Assembly (NCBI RefSeq): GCF_008831285.2 | Contig: NC_045147.1 | Location: forward strand, 2,072,001-2,136,000 | DNA length: 64,000 nucleotides | Origin: Nymphaea colorata | Taxonomy: Eukaryota; Streptophyta; Magnoliopsida; Nymphaeales; Nymphaeaceae | Direction: 5' to 3' | Shown: positions 24,946 to 38,300 of the stretch, one piece after another | Layout of the letters: every line of letters starts with the position of its first letter | Numbering within the stretch: the first letter of the stretch is position 1 | Notes under the pieces: generated by a model | The model's database searches: none | What the model was told of the DNA's origin: nothing | Seen by the model: only the letters and a program-made list of their open reading frames with translations | Translations under genes and position numbers: made by a program

Positions 24946-25240
24946 CATAGTCAGAAATATTGTTTTCACATTTTAAATGGAGTGGTATAATACAGCGAAC
25001 ATAAAAAAATACGAAAAGAATACAGGAATTTTCTTTTAAATAAAAATCTTACAAATTAAAGAAAAATTAAATTAAATTCATAGGACAACATCAAAAAAAA
25101 AAGTAAATAAGCAACAAATAAAAATTAGAAAACAGGAACAAGTAGTATGATATTAAAAAGTGTGAAAAGAAATATTTAAATGAAAAAAAAAAGAAAAATA
25201 GGAATAACACGCTTTTTTTAGTTTTAGTGTCTTTTCAAAA
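24946..25240. repeat. Truncated copy of the CATAGTCACA MITE family
   Basis: It starts with CATAGTCAGAAATATTG and contains the family blocks GGTATAATACAGCGAAC and A-rich spacers seen at 55272-55646 and 58204-58601. The right inverted end is not found. Confidence 0.5.
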
Positions 25241-25980
25241 AAATAGTATTTTTTACCATTTTATTCTGCCGACCTATTTTTTCTATTATGAGTTTTTTTT
25301 TTACTATGGTCTAAAAAAATAAGCTGGCAACTTGGCAGAAGTTTGTTGACACGTATGACATATCTTTGGTTGCCGTGCTTCCGGCTTCCACTGCAAATCA
25401 CTTTGAATAAGCGGCTAAGCGTCGACCGTGCAGCACCATCCGCACATTCCACCTTTTCGGCATTTCTGACTTAGTGCAGATGGCCACCGTGGTCGGGCAT
25501 CCGGTTCCAGATGAACCATCAGGACATAAAATCACATTTTTCTAATCCATCGTCATATTCCCTCTCCTGGCTAAACCGCCTTCTCTATCAAGCTGCAATG
25601 GCGAGCATCTACCGAAATGGTCTCCGTACCTAAATCAACAAAAAAAAAAAAAAGACAAGTCCAGGAAAAGCCATAATTAGTGACTATTAACAAATGGCCT
25701 CACTCTCGATCTCATGGAAGTCAAAGAAAGATGAACCCACAATTTTAGGCGAGCAGCTCGCTCTTTTTCAATTATGGCCGTGATTAGTAAAAAAAGCGAT
25801 TCGGCCATGTTTTCGAACTAAAGATATAATGGAAAACTACGGGAATCTGATGGCGTTCAAAAGTTTATACAGGCAGGTTCGTTTTTAAAGGTGATTCCTA
25901 TTGACTCAAAACCACCGATAGAGGAATATATACTTGCAAACCTCCTCCCCTCCTTGCAGCCAGAGGCCTGTGATACCAAC

Positions 25981-26355
25981 ATGGGCAGAAGCAGCATGTG
26001 CAGATGCAGCAGAAGAAGCAGCATGTGCAGATGCAGCAGCAGCAGCAGCAGTTCTACTACCAGCAGGAAGCTAATGGCTTTGGCCTTCACAGTTCTTGCT
26101 ATGTTATCACCCCTTTACATTGACCGGAAACCTGCAATCAGGCTGGAAGATGAAGAAAGCAGCCCAAGGTGGTTGATGCCCTTCCTCCTCATGGGATTAA
26201 TCATGGCAATCAGCTTCACACGCTCTCTTGACAGGAGATTTGCCAAGTTCGACCCATATTGGATACACAGGATTGGAGGTTCTTCATGTGGAATCATCTC
26301 GCTCCTGGTAATGCTTGCTTTGGTCCTCAAGTGCAAGACTTCTTTAAGTAACTGA
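25981..26355 (+). CDS. Small three-helix membrane protein, unknown function
   Basis: 124-residue ORF from the ATG at 25981. A Ser/Cys/Arg-rich N-terminus (1-29) precedes hydrophobic segments at about 31-47 (LMALAFTVLAMLSPLYI), 64-80 (WLMPFLLMGLIMAISFT) and 101-117. Conserved-looking polar loops are SPLYIDRKP and FDPYWIHRIGGSS. The pattern fits an uncharacterised plant family of short transmembrane proteins that I recall only in outline, so no function is given. An in-frame ATG at 25891 would add 30 residues (MIPIDSKPP) that look like leader rather than protein; I prefer 25981. The N-terminus carries a duplicated SSMCRCS motif made by a short tandem DNA repeat. The gene is intronless and lies tail to tail with the RAD7-like gene. 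Confidence 0.72.
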   Translation: MGRSSMCRCSRRSSMCRCSSSSSSSTTSRKLMALAFTVLAMLSPLYIDRKPAIRLEDEESSPRWLMPFLLMGLIMAISFTRSLDRRFAKFDPYWIHRIGGSSCGIISLLVMLALVLKCKTSLSN

Positions 26356-26964
26356 GGAACTGCATGTATTTTCAGTTCAACACAAAAGAAAGCTGATGCA
26401 ATTTACCGCTCAACCATGTCACTCTCCGGAGTCTTTGGTTGTACCCTTGAACGTCGATGGTATTGTGCAAAGTATGGAAATGTACAAAAGAAAAACATAC
26501 AAAGTTAGGTGTCATAATTTGTATCAAGTCATTACCTTGTATGATGACAATCCTTTGCCGAGTTCCAAGAAGTAGAAAAGTCTCAGGTTTCATTCATCAT
26601 CTAAAATGAAACCTCATCGGTTGCTGTCCAGGCAGGTTAAGAAGCTTAGGTTTGCACGACAGCCATAGCATTTGACATTCACAGACTAAAACGTAATTCG
26701 TGTATTCATTGATGAAATAAGAGTATATGGACTTTATGTATCAGTCTGTCAAAATATAAAATGCATATACACCTCGCCCTTGTACAGGAAACTAGCTGGA
26801 AGGGAACAAAACTCCAGCAACTAATATTGACAAAGAAAAAAAAAAAAAAGATACAAACAAAGATCAGGAAAAGAAACGTGGGCACAGCTCTTTGCAGACT
26901 TTCTCAAGCAGTGGATGAATGTGCTCCCCAAATTCGTTCTTCCCACATATGAAGATGAAAGAAC

Positions 26965-27066
26965 TTAGATAGGGGTAGCAAAATCCTTTGGAATCAAACA
27001 ATTACCTCCCAACCCAATTATTTGCAGCTGAAGGTTTGAATGGCCATCCAGAAATTTAGCTGTTAC
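26965..27066 (-). CDS. RAD7-like gene, exon 6 (last)
   Basis: 102 nt, acceptor CTGCAG|GTAACA. It encodes [11 protein letters not shown] through DFATPI and the stop TAA at 26965-26967. It completes the last repeat (GCTQ|VTAKF). Confidence 0.9.
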   Translation of the reverse strand, partial: VTAKFLDGHSNLQLQIIGLGGNCLIPKDFATPI

Positions 27067-30000
27067 CTGCAGAGGCCAGGAAATGTAAGTTGAGTTTACA
27101 TGCATTCTTTTTGGAGGGGGGTTTCTGTCAACGCCGCCCCAAAAAAACCCATCCAAAACACCATTTACAGAATCTTTTCTGCAAAAGTGAATCAATTAGG
27201 ATCAAAACTGTTCAAGTTCTATGAAGACTGAAGAGTATGATGAGGGGATGACCAAAAACAAGCAATCCGAGTCAGTGCACAACGCAGTTTATTCATTGAT
27301 TAGCATACAAAGAGGTTGATAGTCCAACATAAGACATAATCATGGAAGGCCAGGAACTAAAAAAAAAATAGAATACCAAAGTGCAGTGGCAGCGACAGAA
27401 ATTCTGGGCTAAGGTGCATTATTTCAAAAAAAATTCTCATACTTTAAGGGGAACCAGTACATAAAACAATTATATAATTGAAGGCCCTCATATGAACATA
27501 AAGAGATTTTGTGTGGCTGGTCTGGGCAGCTGCTCATACCAGCCACCATGTAGTTCCGCTACTGTCAAGATCTGAAATTCACCACAATCTAGGCAACAAA
27601 TAAGAATCATGAACAAAAAAACTAGAAGCATGATTATAGAACTATGGAAACTTAAAAAAGCAAATGAAATACGAATCACTAACGTAGGCAAATCAACAGG
27701 TGGCTAAAGCAGCAACTTAGCACTAATAGGCATCCCAACCTCCATAAATAGAAGGCATGTTAAGGCTTTCATGTGTACGGAGAAAACACACAGCAAAATG
27801 GCTTTCACAAATCACAATCTACAGGAAATAAAATGGATATGGGAAGTGAAAAAGAAAACATGCTTCCAGTTGTGACCATTAAGAAAAAAAGAAATGCAAA
27901 GGAAGGTTGTCTATGATACATAATTCAAGCATACCTGAGTACACCCAAACAGCTTTAGCTCCCGAAGTGAGACACAGGAATCTGCAATCAAACCAAGCGC
28001 CTCATCTGTCAACTTGCGGCACCACGATAAATCCAATCGCACTAATCTTCTTGTGCAGCAGCTTGCAATTGATAAAGCCGTGTTGTGGGCGACCTGCACC
28101 ACATGTTATAATACAAGAGATTCAGAAGCAGACTAAGTGGCAAAAAGACAAACAAATCAAACAAACTAAACGATAATAACCACCATAGCTGTACCCTCTC
28201 TCTCCCCCTTCTCCAAAAAAGAAGAATGGAGCAACTCCGCATGAACGCCAGTATTGTTACATGGCAAGATAAAATATGAGAAAAACAGGACATGCACATT
28301 ATGAGGAAATCAGGCTCTCTCTCCCTCTAACACAAATTAGGAAACCCCACATGACTGCCAGTATCGAACAGCAAGACACAAGTATGGGTGTCATGAGACT
28401 GGAGGCACAAAATAACAAATTAAGAAAAAGAGAAAAAAAAAACAGCAAGAAGAAAATCAGCACACTTGCAAACCAGTTTTAGGCCAATATGCTCAAGGCA
28501 CTGCCAGACTAAAATATGGGTGGCATGACATAGGAGGCACAAACCAGCACATTGTGAAAAAGAAAAATGAAAACCAAAAAGAGGAAATTGGGCACCCATT
28601 TTCACTTGCAAACTAGTTCGTCTAATACGCTTAAACCACTGCCAAGCATACGCCAGAACATTAGCCACACCTAAAACAGATATGCCTAAGATCAAAGACA
28701 CAAACTTATAATAATTTACTTAAACCTTCTAGTTCTCTGCAGATTCAGACTATACATTCCTGCTTCTAGAGGCATGACAATAAGGGAGAGACATAAGGCA
28801 ACCGATAAACCTATTTTGTTAAAAGCATTACGGAGGTGGATGAGGCATGCCTAGGCTGGGCTAGGTGCTTTGAGTGGTAGCAAAAAACGTAGAAATGCAA
28901 CATCAAATGATATTATTACATATAGTCATATATACAAACACATAAAGATTGTTAAAATAATATGAATAATTCAAATAAATGTGCACGCAGACACATAGTC
29001 ACACACACATTTTTATAGAATATGTTGTCAAAAGCATTAGGCACAGCCTAGGTAGTTCGATCCTAAAACCCAGGCAGGACTAGGAACATCATGTGGGCCA
29101 TCTCAAAAAGGGAAACCAATAGAATGCAATACTAAATGTTAAAATTGACAACAAAACAGAAGCGTTTGTGAAGGAAAAACAGTCAAGTTATAGTAACAAA
29201 CAATTCAAATGCATGATATTACATTTATATAACATTTCGTGACATGTTAATTGTAGAAATAATAGACGCACAAGAACCGAAGATCGAACACAGATGTAAC
29301 GTGGAAAACCCTCAACTAGAGGGAAAAAACCACAGGTGAGGAGGTCTGGTGCCCACTAGCCGCCAGACTCTCTCTCTCTTAGAAACTTCATTAACTTGCA
29401 AGATTAGGGTTTACAATGGTATAAGTATGCCCAAACCAGGACACAATGGATCGGGTCCAAACCCGGACCCATACAACAAGATCCATCAACACTCCCCCTC
29501 AAGTTGGGCATACATATCAAACATGTCCAACTTGGATACATTTCTCTCAAATGGAGTTACATGTAAAGCTTTAGTTAGAATATCAGCAGTTTGGTCTTCA
29601 GACTTCATGTATGGTAATGTTAACTCCCTAGCATCAATTCTTTCTCTGAAGTGACGGTCAGTCTCAACATGCTTTGTTCGATCATGAAGCACTGGATTGT
29701 TAGCCAAATTAATCGCAGACTTGTTATCACAATACATCCTCATAGCCCCTTCAATCTCTATCCAATATAAGTCAACAAGATCTTTAGCCACAACAACTCT
29801 GATACTCCAGTAGCAACTGCCCTATATTCAGCCTCTGCACTTGAGCGGGAACAGACATCTTGTCTCTTGCTTCTCCAAACAACTAGATTTCCCCCCAAGT
29901 AAACGCAGTACCCTGAAGTAGATCTTCTGGTGTCAACACAATCTGCCCAATCTGCATCAGAATACCTTTCAATTTCTATAGACCTTTGTTTCACATATAG

Positions 30001-33000
30001 AAGTCTCTTGCCAGGATTCTTCTTCAAGTAACACAGGATTCTATCTACAGCCTTCAAGTGTGCATCCGTAGGTGCATGCGTAAATTGGTTCATCACATTT
30101 ACAGCAAAGGTGATATCCGATCTAGTCAGAGTGAGGTATATCAATCTACCAACTAGACGTTGATATTTCCTATTAGCTTCTTCACACAAAAGTTCTCCAT
30201 CCTTGCTACCGAATTTGTGCCCAGCATCCAGAGGAGTAGAAGCTGGTCTGCATCCCAGTTTTCCTGTCTCCTTCAGTAAATCCAAGGTATACTTCCTTTG
30301 ATTAAGCACAAGAGTTGTACCTGATCTGGCAATTTCAATACCAAGAAAATACTTCAGCTTGCCAAAGTCCTTGAGATCAAATTCAGCCGATAGTAAACCC
30401 TTTAATCTTGCTATCTCTTCTTCATCATCACCTGTAACAATCATATCATCAACATAAACCAACAGTAGAGTAACTTTACCCTCTATCCTCTTTACAAACA
30501 AGGTATGATCTCCATTTCCTTGTTTGTAGTCATGTTTATTCATAACAAGTCTGAGACGTTCAAACCATGCCCGGGGAGACTGTTTGAGCCCATACAAAGC
30601 CTTCTTTAGTTTACAGCATTTTTCAGGTCTCTCAAAACCCAGGGGCATACACATATATACTTCCTCTTCGAGATCTTCGTTGAGAAATGCATTTTTAACA
30701 TCGAGTTGGCACATCTCCCAACCCTTCAGCACCGCCAAAGAAATAATAACTCTAACAGTATTCATCTTCGCAACTGAGGCAAACGTCTCTAAGTAGTCGA
30801 TCCCATATTTCTGACTAAATCCCTTGGCCACCAAACGTGCTTTGTACCTCTCAATGTTCCCATCTGATTTGTACTTAATGGTGTAAACCCACTTTTACCC
30901 AATCAAATGAGCTGCTTCAGGAATCTCTACCACCTCCCATGTCTGATTTCTGTCTAAGGCCTCCATCTCTTCTTGCATAGCATGAGTCCACTTGGGGTCA
31001 CTCTGAGCCTCTGTAACATTCCTGGGAATCACAGCCATAGACAAGGAGGATACAAAACATTTGTAGTCAGTGCTCAATCTAGAGTAAGATACAAAGTTAC
31101 CAATAGGGTGTTGGGTACATGACCTGACACCCTTTCTCAAGGCAATATGAAGATCCTCCTTTTCATTTTCTATCTGACTTTCTCTGTCAACAGGTTGCTT
31201 CTGAGCATGACTTGGGTTATCCAAGGAAGAAGTAAGATTGGGATTCGGAGCGGACTTCTCACCATCAATCACCTTGTCAGTACAAACTCTTCTCTTAGAA
31301 TACACCTGCCCAAACAGACGATTGCATTCTTTTTCTGTCTCCATAGGACACTCTCCCTCCTTTCCTTGTTCATATACCTCAATAGACGTCCCTGGTATGG
31401 TAGCAAAGTTTCTTTCTGGATTATCTTCAGAGTATTCTGTGGCGAAGTCTCAAATTCTCACCGGCAGTGATCTTCCAGACCTAAGATACTTATAATAGAC
31501 TGAGTCGCCTTGCAGTCACTCTTACTCAGGCTACACATGACACCCCAGTATCTGCTCTTGTGATGTCAGGTGGACGTGGCCATAGTTCCTTTGTTGAATC
31601 TAGGGGACGTGGTACAGGTCATGGTGCAGGACGTGGCAGATTTCAGTACTCCTATTGTGGTAAATTAGGGCACTTAGAGGATCGATTTTGGGACAAACAT
31701 CCCCACCTACATTCTGCTGGTCCTCAAGGACGTGGTGGAGGAAGGACGAATGCAGGAAAAGGATCTTCTTCTACTGCGACTTCTTCACAGGTTACGGCGT
31801 CTATCGTTGAGTCTCCTACTCCTATATCTCCATTATATTCTCTCAACTTAAGGAAGGAAGAATATGATCTGGTTCTTGCTCAAAAATCTACTCCTACTTC
31901 AACCAGCACAACTACCTACCATAGACTCAGCTTTCTCTGTTGGTGCCCCTACCAGTGACCTAGGTATGATATGGATGATTGACTCAGGAGCATCCAAGCA
32001 TTGTTGTAATCAGCCATAGATGTTTTCATCGTTCACCAAGTTCACTACACCACAGCACGTCAGGTTAGCTGATGGCAAGTTGTCCCTTATTCTGGGCAGT
32101 GGTGATATCTATCTCACACCTTTTGGCACCATTACACATGTGCTATATGCTCCACGATTTCCTGTTAACCTGTTATCTGTTAAGCAATTGGCTAGAGATT
32201 TACAATGTAGAGTCATTTTTTTATCCTGGTTCATGTTCTTTTCAGGACTTACAAACTAGAAAGATGATTGGTGGCGGCCATGAACGGGAGGGGTTCTATT
32301 TGCTCTCTGTCCCTATCGATGTTGCTGCATCCTCCTTCACATCGAAGTCTTCTCCTTTGCCGTGGCATCTCAGACTGGGTCATCCTCCTGTGTCCAAGCT
32401 TCGTCGTATTTTTCCAAACATTCCTGCATCAAAGTCGTTCTTATGTGATGCATGTCAGTTAGGCAAGCATACACGTAGTAGTTTCCCTTCAAGTCAGAGT
32501 CCATCAAGTCAAAGTTTCTTTGATCTTCTGCATGTTGATGTTTGGGGTCCAAGTTGTGTTCCCTTTCGTTCATGTTTCTGGTATTACCTTGTTCTGGTTG
32601 ATGATTTTACTAGAGTCAGTTGGGTATTTTTGTTACGGGACAGGTCTGAAGTCATTTGTATTATTCAGAAAATTTGTCATTGAAATAAAAACTCAGTTTG
32701 GTGTTATTGTCAAAAATATTCGCACTGATAATGCTCTTGAATTTAAATCCTCGGTTCTACTTCAATTCTATGCCAATCATGGGATTCGCCCACAATATAC
32801 ATGTCTCCACACATCCCAACAAAATTGTGTTGTTGAACGCAAACATCAACAACTTCTAAACGTGGCCCGCACTCTCATGTTGCATACTCATATGTCTGCA
32901 TATTTTTGGGGTGATGTTATTCTTACTGCCTGCTACCTCATTAACAGATTGCCCTCGTCTGCCATCCAAGAACGTATTCTCATTCAAATACTATATCCAG

Positions 33001-35290
33001 ATCGACCATTGTTTCATATTCCTCCTAAAGTGTTTGGATGCACTTGCTTTGTACACATCTTGGGCCCAAACAAAAACAAACTTGCAGCCCAAACCGTCAA
33101 ATGTGTGTTCATTGGATATCCTGCCAATCAAAAAGGCTACCGATGTTTTGATCCCCAGAACAAGAAAGAGATTATCAGTGCGGATGTTACATTCTTTAAG
33201 TCGCGTCCTTACTTCACATCAAATACCACTGTGACTGAACTCCTCGTGTCTGTTCCTCTTCCTATTCCCCTAGTATCACTTGAGTCTATCCCTTCCTCTC
33301 AACCACAGTCTTGTGATCGTTTTCTTAAATCTCCAATAGTCTATAATCGGCGTCAAGATCCTTCTCCCAACCGTCCACCAGAGTCTTCTCATGAGGCAAG
33401 TTCAAATGATAAGACTGACTCAGGAAGAAATGATAACTATTATGCAGATGATCTACCCATCGCCATTCGCAAGGGCCAGCGACAGTGCACAAGACATCCT
33501 ATCTCTAACCGGTTTCTATGGACCATGTGAGCACGAGTTTGGTACAGTTTGACCGAGCTATGTATAGTCATACTATTCCGACCTCTCACCACCAAACCTC
33601 GTTAGATTCACGATGGAAGCAAGCCATGCAGGAGGAAATGGATGCTCTTCTTTCTAGAGTGACTTAAGACTTGGTGGACCCACCGATGAATTGTGACGTT
33701 GTTGGCTCCAAATGGGTTTTCACCATCAAATATCATTTTGATGGGTCTGTAGAGCGCTTCAAATCTCGTCTTGTTGCTAAAGGCTATACACAAACTTATG
33801 GTGTGGACTTCTTCGAGACGTTTTCGCCTGTGGCACGGTTAGGACCATTAGGTACTATTCGCCTTATTATATCTCTTGCAGTTCAACAGGATTGGCCTCT
33901 TTTCCAACTTGATGTGAAAAATGCATTTTTATGTGGTGATCCCTCTAAAACAGTCTATATGCAACAACCACCTGGTTTCGAACGGCAGGGGGGAGTGTTC
34001 CAAGGTACGAAACTCAAAAAGGCTATCTATGGGCTTAAACAAAGCCCTCGTGCATGGTTTCATAAGCTAAGTGAGGTTGTCTCTAAGTGTGGATTTCAAA
34101 GATCCCAGTTTGATCACTCGTTTATCAAGAGAGGGACTTCTGGTATAGTGATATAGATTGTATATGTTGATGATATTGTCCTCACTGGAGAAAGTATTCA
34201 TGAGTTAACTCAGACAAAGGAGTTTCTACAGAAACACATTGTCAAAAAAGATCTTGGTCCACTTCGTTATTTTCTTGGCATTGAAGTGGCTCGCAGTAAT
34301 AAAGGACTTGTGATGTCTCAGAGGAAATATGTTCTTGATCTTCTACAGGAAACAGGGTTATTGGGAGCCAAACCGGCTACACTTCCTATGAATCCTCGAA
34401 TTCATATTCATGATGATGACTCAGAGGCTTTTGACTCCCGTTCTTACATATCGTTGAAAGGGAAACTTTTATACTTGACTATCACTCGACCTGATATCAG
34501 CTTTGCTGTGAACAAGTTAAGTCAATTCATGGAAAAACCTTGGAAAATTCATTGGGAGGCTGCTCTAATGGTGGTAAAATATTTGAAATCAGCCCCAGGA
34601 AAGGGGTTATGGTTCAAAAAGGGAGCATGTGTGGACATAGAAGCATATAGTGACACTGATTATGCAGGGTCAGTAGATGATAGGAAATCGACTACGGGTT
34701 TTTGTGTCTTTGTCAGTGGGAATCTTATTTCTTGGAGAAACAAGAAACAGAATGTGGTGGCTAGATCTAGTGTTGAGTCTGAATATAGGGCTATGGCTCA
34801 AACTGCGGCTGAAATGTCTTGGGTCAAATTCGTGCTTCTAGAATTGGGGATTTTAGTGACATTCCTAATGAAAATGTACTGTGACAATAGAGCAGCAACC
34901 TACATTGCAAATAACCCTGTTTTCCATGAGAGGACTAAACACATTGAAGTAGATTGTCATTATGTTCGGGACTTGGTACAAGAAGGAGCCATTGACACCA
35001 TTCATGTCTCTTCTGAAGATCAAGCTGCTGATATGTTCACTAAGGTTCTTCCCATCGGCGATTTCTTGAGAGGATGTAACAAGCTGAGCATGATTGACAT
35101 CTATGCACCAGCTTGAGGGGGAGTGTTAATACTTATAATAGTTGGGTGGAGGCTTTCTGAAATATTAGAAAGTTGAAAGAGGTCCACTTAATTATTGTCT
35201 TATGTTTAGTGGACTAATTTTGTAAAATTGGTAACACACCCTAGTCTCATATTAATATGAGATTAGGATTACATGAAGAATGAAGAAAAG

Positions 35291-35328
<38 letters not shown>

Positions 35329-38300
35329 CTCTCACTTTCTCCCTCTATCTCTCTTGCCCCTTTCTACTTCCAATAATAAACATCATCATCAGCTAGTAAA
35401 CTGCATGCGAAGAAGAAGTTGATACCCAACTACACTGTCTAGATGCAATCCTCACGGATCTCAAGCAGCATTTGGCGACAACTCATAATAAGATGATTAT
35501 ACAATACAATTGGAAATGCAGAGACCTGCAGTTTTCAAGTTGGGCACTGGGTCTATCTCTATAGAGTGCAGACCCCCACATGGACTAGGCCATGTGACCT
35601 CATGCGGCACGGCCAAACTGGCCCCCCGATTCGTTGGGCCTTATCAAGTAAAAGGAGAAGTGGATCCCTGGCCTATGAACTGCTCCTTCCCGAGGGAAAC
35701 CTCATTCATCTTGTGTTTCATGTTTCCAAGCTAAAACCCAGCTACGATCTGCCTTCCAGAGCTGAAGCTGCCCCTGTCCTAAAGGATCCCGCTGCCCTTT
35801 TCCCTTACTGAAGATTGGGCACAAGAAGGGTGAAGAAAAAGAAGAAGCTGGAGACAGAATGGCTCATAGAATGGTCTACTTATGAAGACCTTCCCACTAC
35901 TTGGGAGGGAGCAGACAACATACAGGCAAGGTTTCCGACTTCACAGCTAAAGGACAAGGTGTGATCTGAAGGGGGCAATAAATGTTAGACTTCAGACCCA
36001 AATCTGAAGTGGGTTCGGCTGTCTTGGGTCTACTTACACTTTATGTTTGGTAGAGTTTGTTGTTTTCCATAGGGTCTAGAGTGAGTCGGGGCTACAAGGC
36101 TCCCAGTTAGGTCTGTCTTATGGGTTGGGGCACTAGAGTCCAAGGTAATAAACCCAGACCCATAACACTGTATATGTTAACTCGTTGGCAGGGATAAACC
36201 TTAATGGAAGGTTTTAGTGCATTTGCAGGAGCTGGGGTCAACAGCCTTAAGTCTGATATTATTGTGAAGAACTTGTTAGCAGGGCCTAACACCTTCAAAC
36301 CATAGGTCTTCGACCTCGAGGCAACCTTGTCCCTGCCACAGGTCTTCGACACCGAGGCTACCTTGTCCCTGCCATTCGATGGTTGTGGGGTTTTATCAAC
36401 CATGGCCAACAAGTTGTTTGGAATACTTGAGGTGACCTCAGCATCCCTGCCATTCAATGGTCTTCGGGGTATATATATTGTGATGTTATTCTCAGATGAT
36501 TTTTCGTTCACAAGAACTGCTGCACTATCTGCTCGGTTTTTATTATTCTTATTGTTATTTTTTTGGTTCTCAAAGACATAGTGTTTCTCTCAGCAATAAG
36601 CATCTTTGCTTTTAAAAATAGAAAAAAAAAGTGCATGAAGCACACAGTTCAAGCACCACAAGCACATCATACTGTGTGTACACCTGATCCCATTGAGGCA
36701 CAGACATCAGGTCTTCTTGTGCCTCATCACCGTTTTTGGTGCATGGAATGGCTTGATGTGTTGTAAGGTGTGTGCACCATGCCTTCACATGCACGCACTT
36801 AACAACACTAGGAAAAATAGAATGATAATTTAGGTCATCAAAGAAAAATTCAAAGCCATTGAGCGCCCAAGTAAGCCTATGCATTCTAAGCGATCTTCTA
36901 GGCATTTTCAAGTGGCAGATCACTAGGGCTGTTCATGAGCAATTCGAGCTGAGTTGAGCGAGCTCGAACTCGGCTCGTTTGTCTTGAAAGGAACTCAAGC
37001 TCGGCTCGAGCTCAATTCCAGTTCGATTTCATTAGCTCGAGCTCGACTCGGCTTGAGTTTCGATTCAGCTCGAGCTGAAGATTGGCTTGAACAGAGCCAA
37101 GCCTTTCATTAAAAAATTTATTTTTTAAAGGAAGAGGCAGCATATCGACTTGAATATGGAACCTCCCACATACCAGTCACGTGTATACCCATTTGAGCAA
37201 TCTACTTTTTTTGATAATTTTATGAGACGTATTTTATATATTTTCTTTATCGAGCTTAACCGAGCCGAGCGCACTTAACTCGAGTTCGACTCGTTTAGGT
37301 TGTCAAGTTCATTTCTTAACTCGAACTCGACTCGTTTAATAAACGAATCGAGTTCGAGTCAAGTTTATCGAGCGAGTTCGAGTCGAGCTCGAGTTAGCTT
37401 GACTCGTTGAACAGCCCTATAGATCACCTAGGAACAGCTAGCTTAGGCAAATAGCAGGCCTAGGATCCGGGTACAAGCCTAGGAGAGCCTTTTAAAATAG
37501 GATAGATTCCAAATTATATAAGCCTAAAATAAGCAAAAAAATAAAGGCATCCAATAGTCACCAAGCCTGCATACTGCACATAAATGAGAAAAATCTGCTC
37601 AGAAGGGAACCAAGGGTTAGATACAATAATTGAATTTGCTTATTAGAGAAATGACAAATTTCAAGTCCATAAAATACCTCTTTCACTCCATTAGCAGAAA
37701 AATCAGTCAACGATTGTCCTGAGGCAGCCAATAATACTGAAATGGCTTCATCACTGCAACAAATAATAAATTGAGACCACTAGATAACATAAGACAGCAA
37801 TATTTTACAAATATTGCCTAGAGAAAAATACAAAGACAAAGAAAAGAGCGAGAGAGAGAGGTTAGTGGAAATTTGATTATAAAAAGCCAAACCTGATTCC
37901 TTCTTTCAAATCATGACATAAAAGTATGAAGAGAAAGAAAAAGAACATATAAATTCCTATTAAGGCAAGTGAAAACAAAAAGGAGAGGGGGCATATATCT
38001 ATGCCATGACCCATAGATACAATTTTGGCCTGTAACAAAATATTAGTGGCAGCCACAACTGCAGATATCGTTCTCGGGTTTTTATCGGCCAGGTATTTCT
38101 TGGGTATCTTTCGGCAAAATATTAGTTAAAAATAAAATAAATGAGAAACTAATAAGAAGAGATAAAATATCTTGTTAAAATAAACTAGATAAAACAATGA
38201 AAATAAAGTTGAAAAAATCAAAAAAAATCAAAAAAATATCATGATGAAATCACGAAAAAACATTTTTAATGCTTTTTGAAAATATCGTGTACTTGTTCAG

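Larger units (their letters stand above)
29245..31390 (-). mobile_element. 5'-truncated copia element in intron 4
   Basis: Reverse strand: 3' LTR 29245-29491, polypurine tract (AACTTGAGGGGGAG) and pol up to the spacer before RT. Gag, protease, the integrase core and the 5' LTR are missing. The right end abuts a forward-strand copia gag at about 31390. Confidence 0.85.
31391..35382 (+). mobile_element. 5'-truncated copia element in intron 4
   Basis: Forward strand: starts abruptly inside gag ([20 protein letters not shown]), then protease, integrase, RT, RNase H, polypurine tract (GCTTGAGGGGGAG) and 3' LTR 35124-35382. The 5' LTR, leader and gag N-terminus are missing. It is related to the inner element at 45719-50459 (same protein blocks, similar LTR). 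Confidence 0.88.

Noticed and set aside
36107-36511. 134-residue reverse-strand ORF
   Set aside because: It lies within the probable gypsy LTR, has no family match, and contains a direct DNA repeat (GGTCTTCGAC...CCTTGTCCCTGCCA) that explains its repeated residues.
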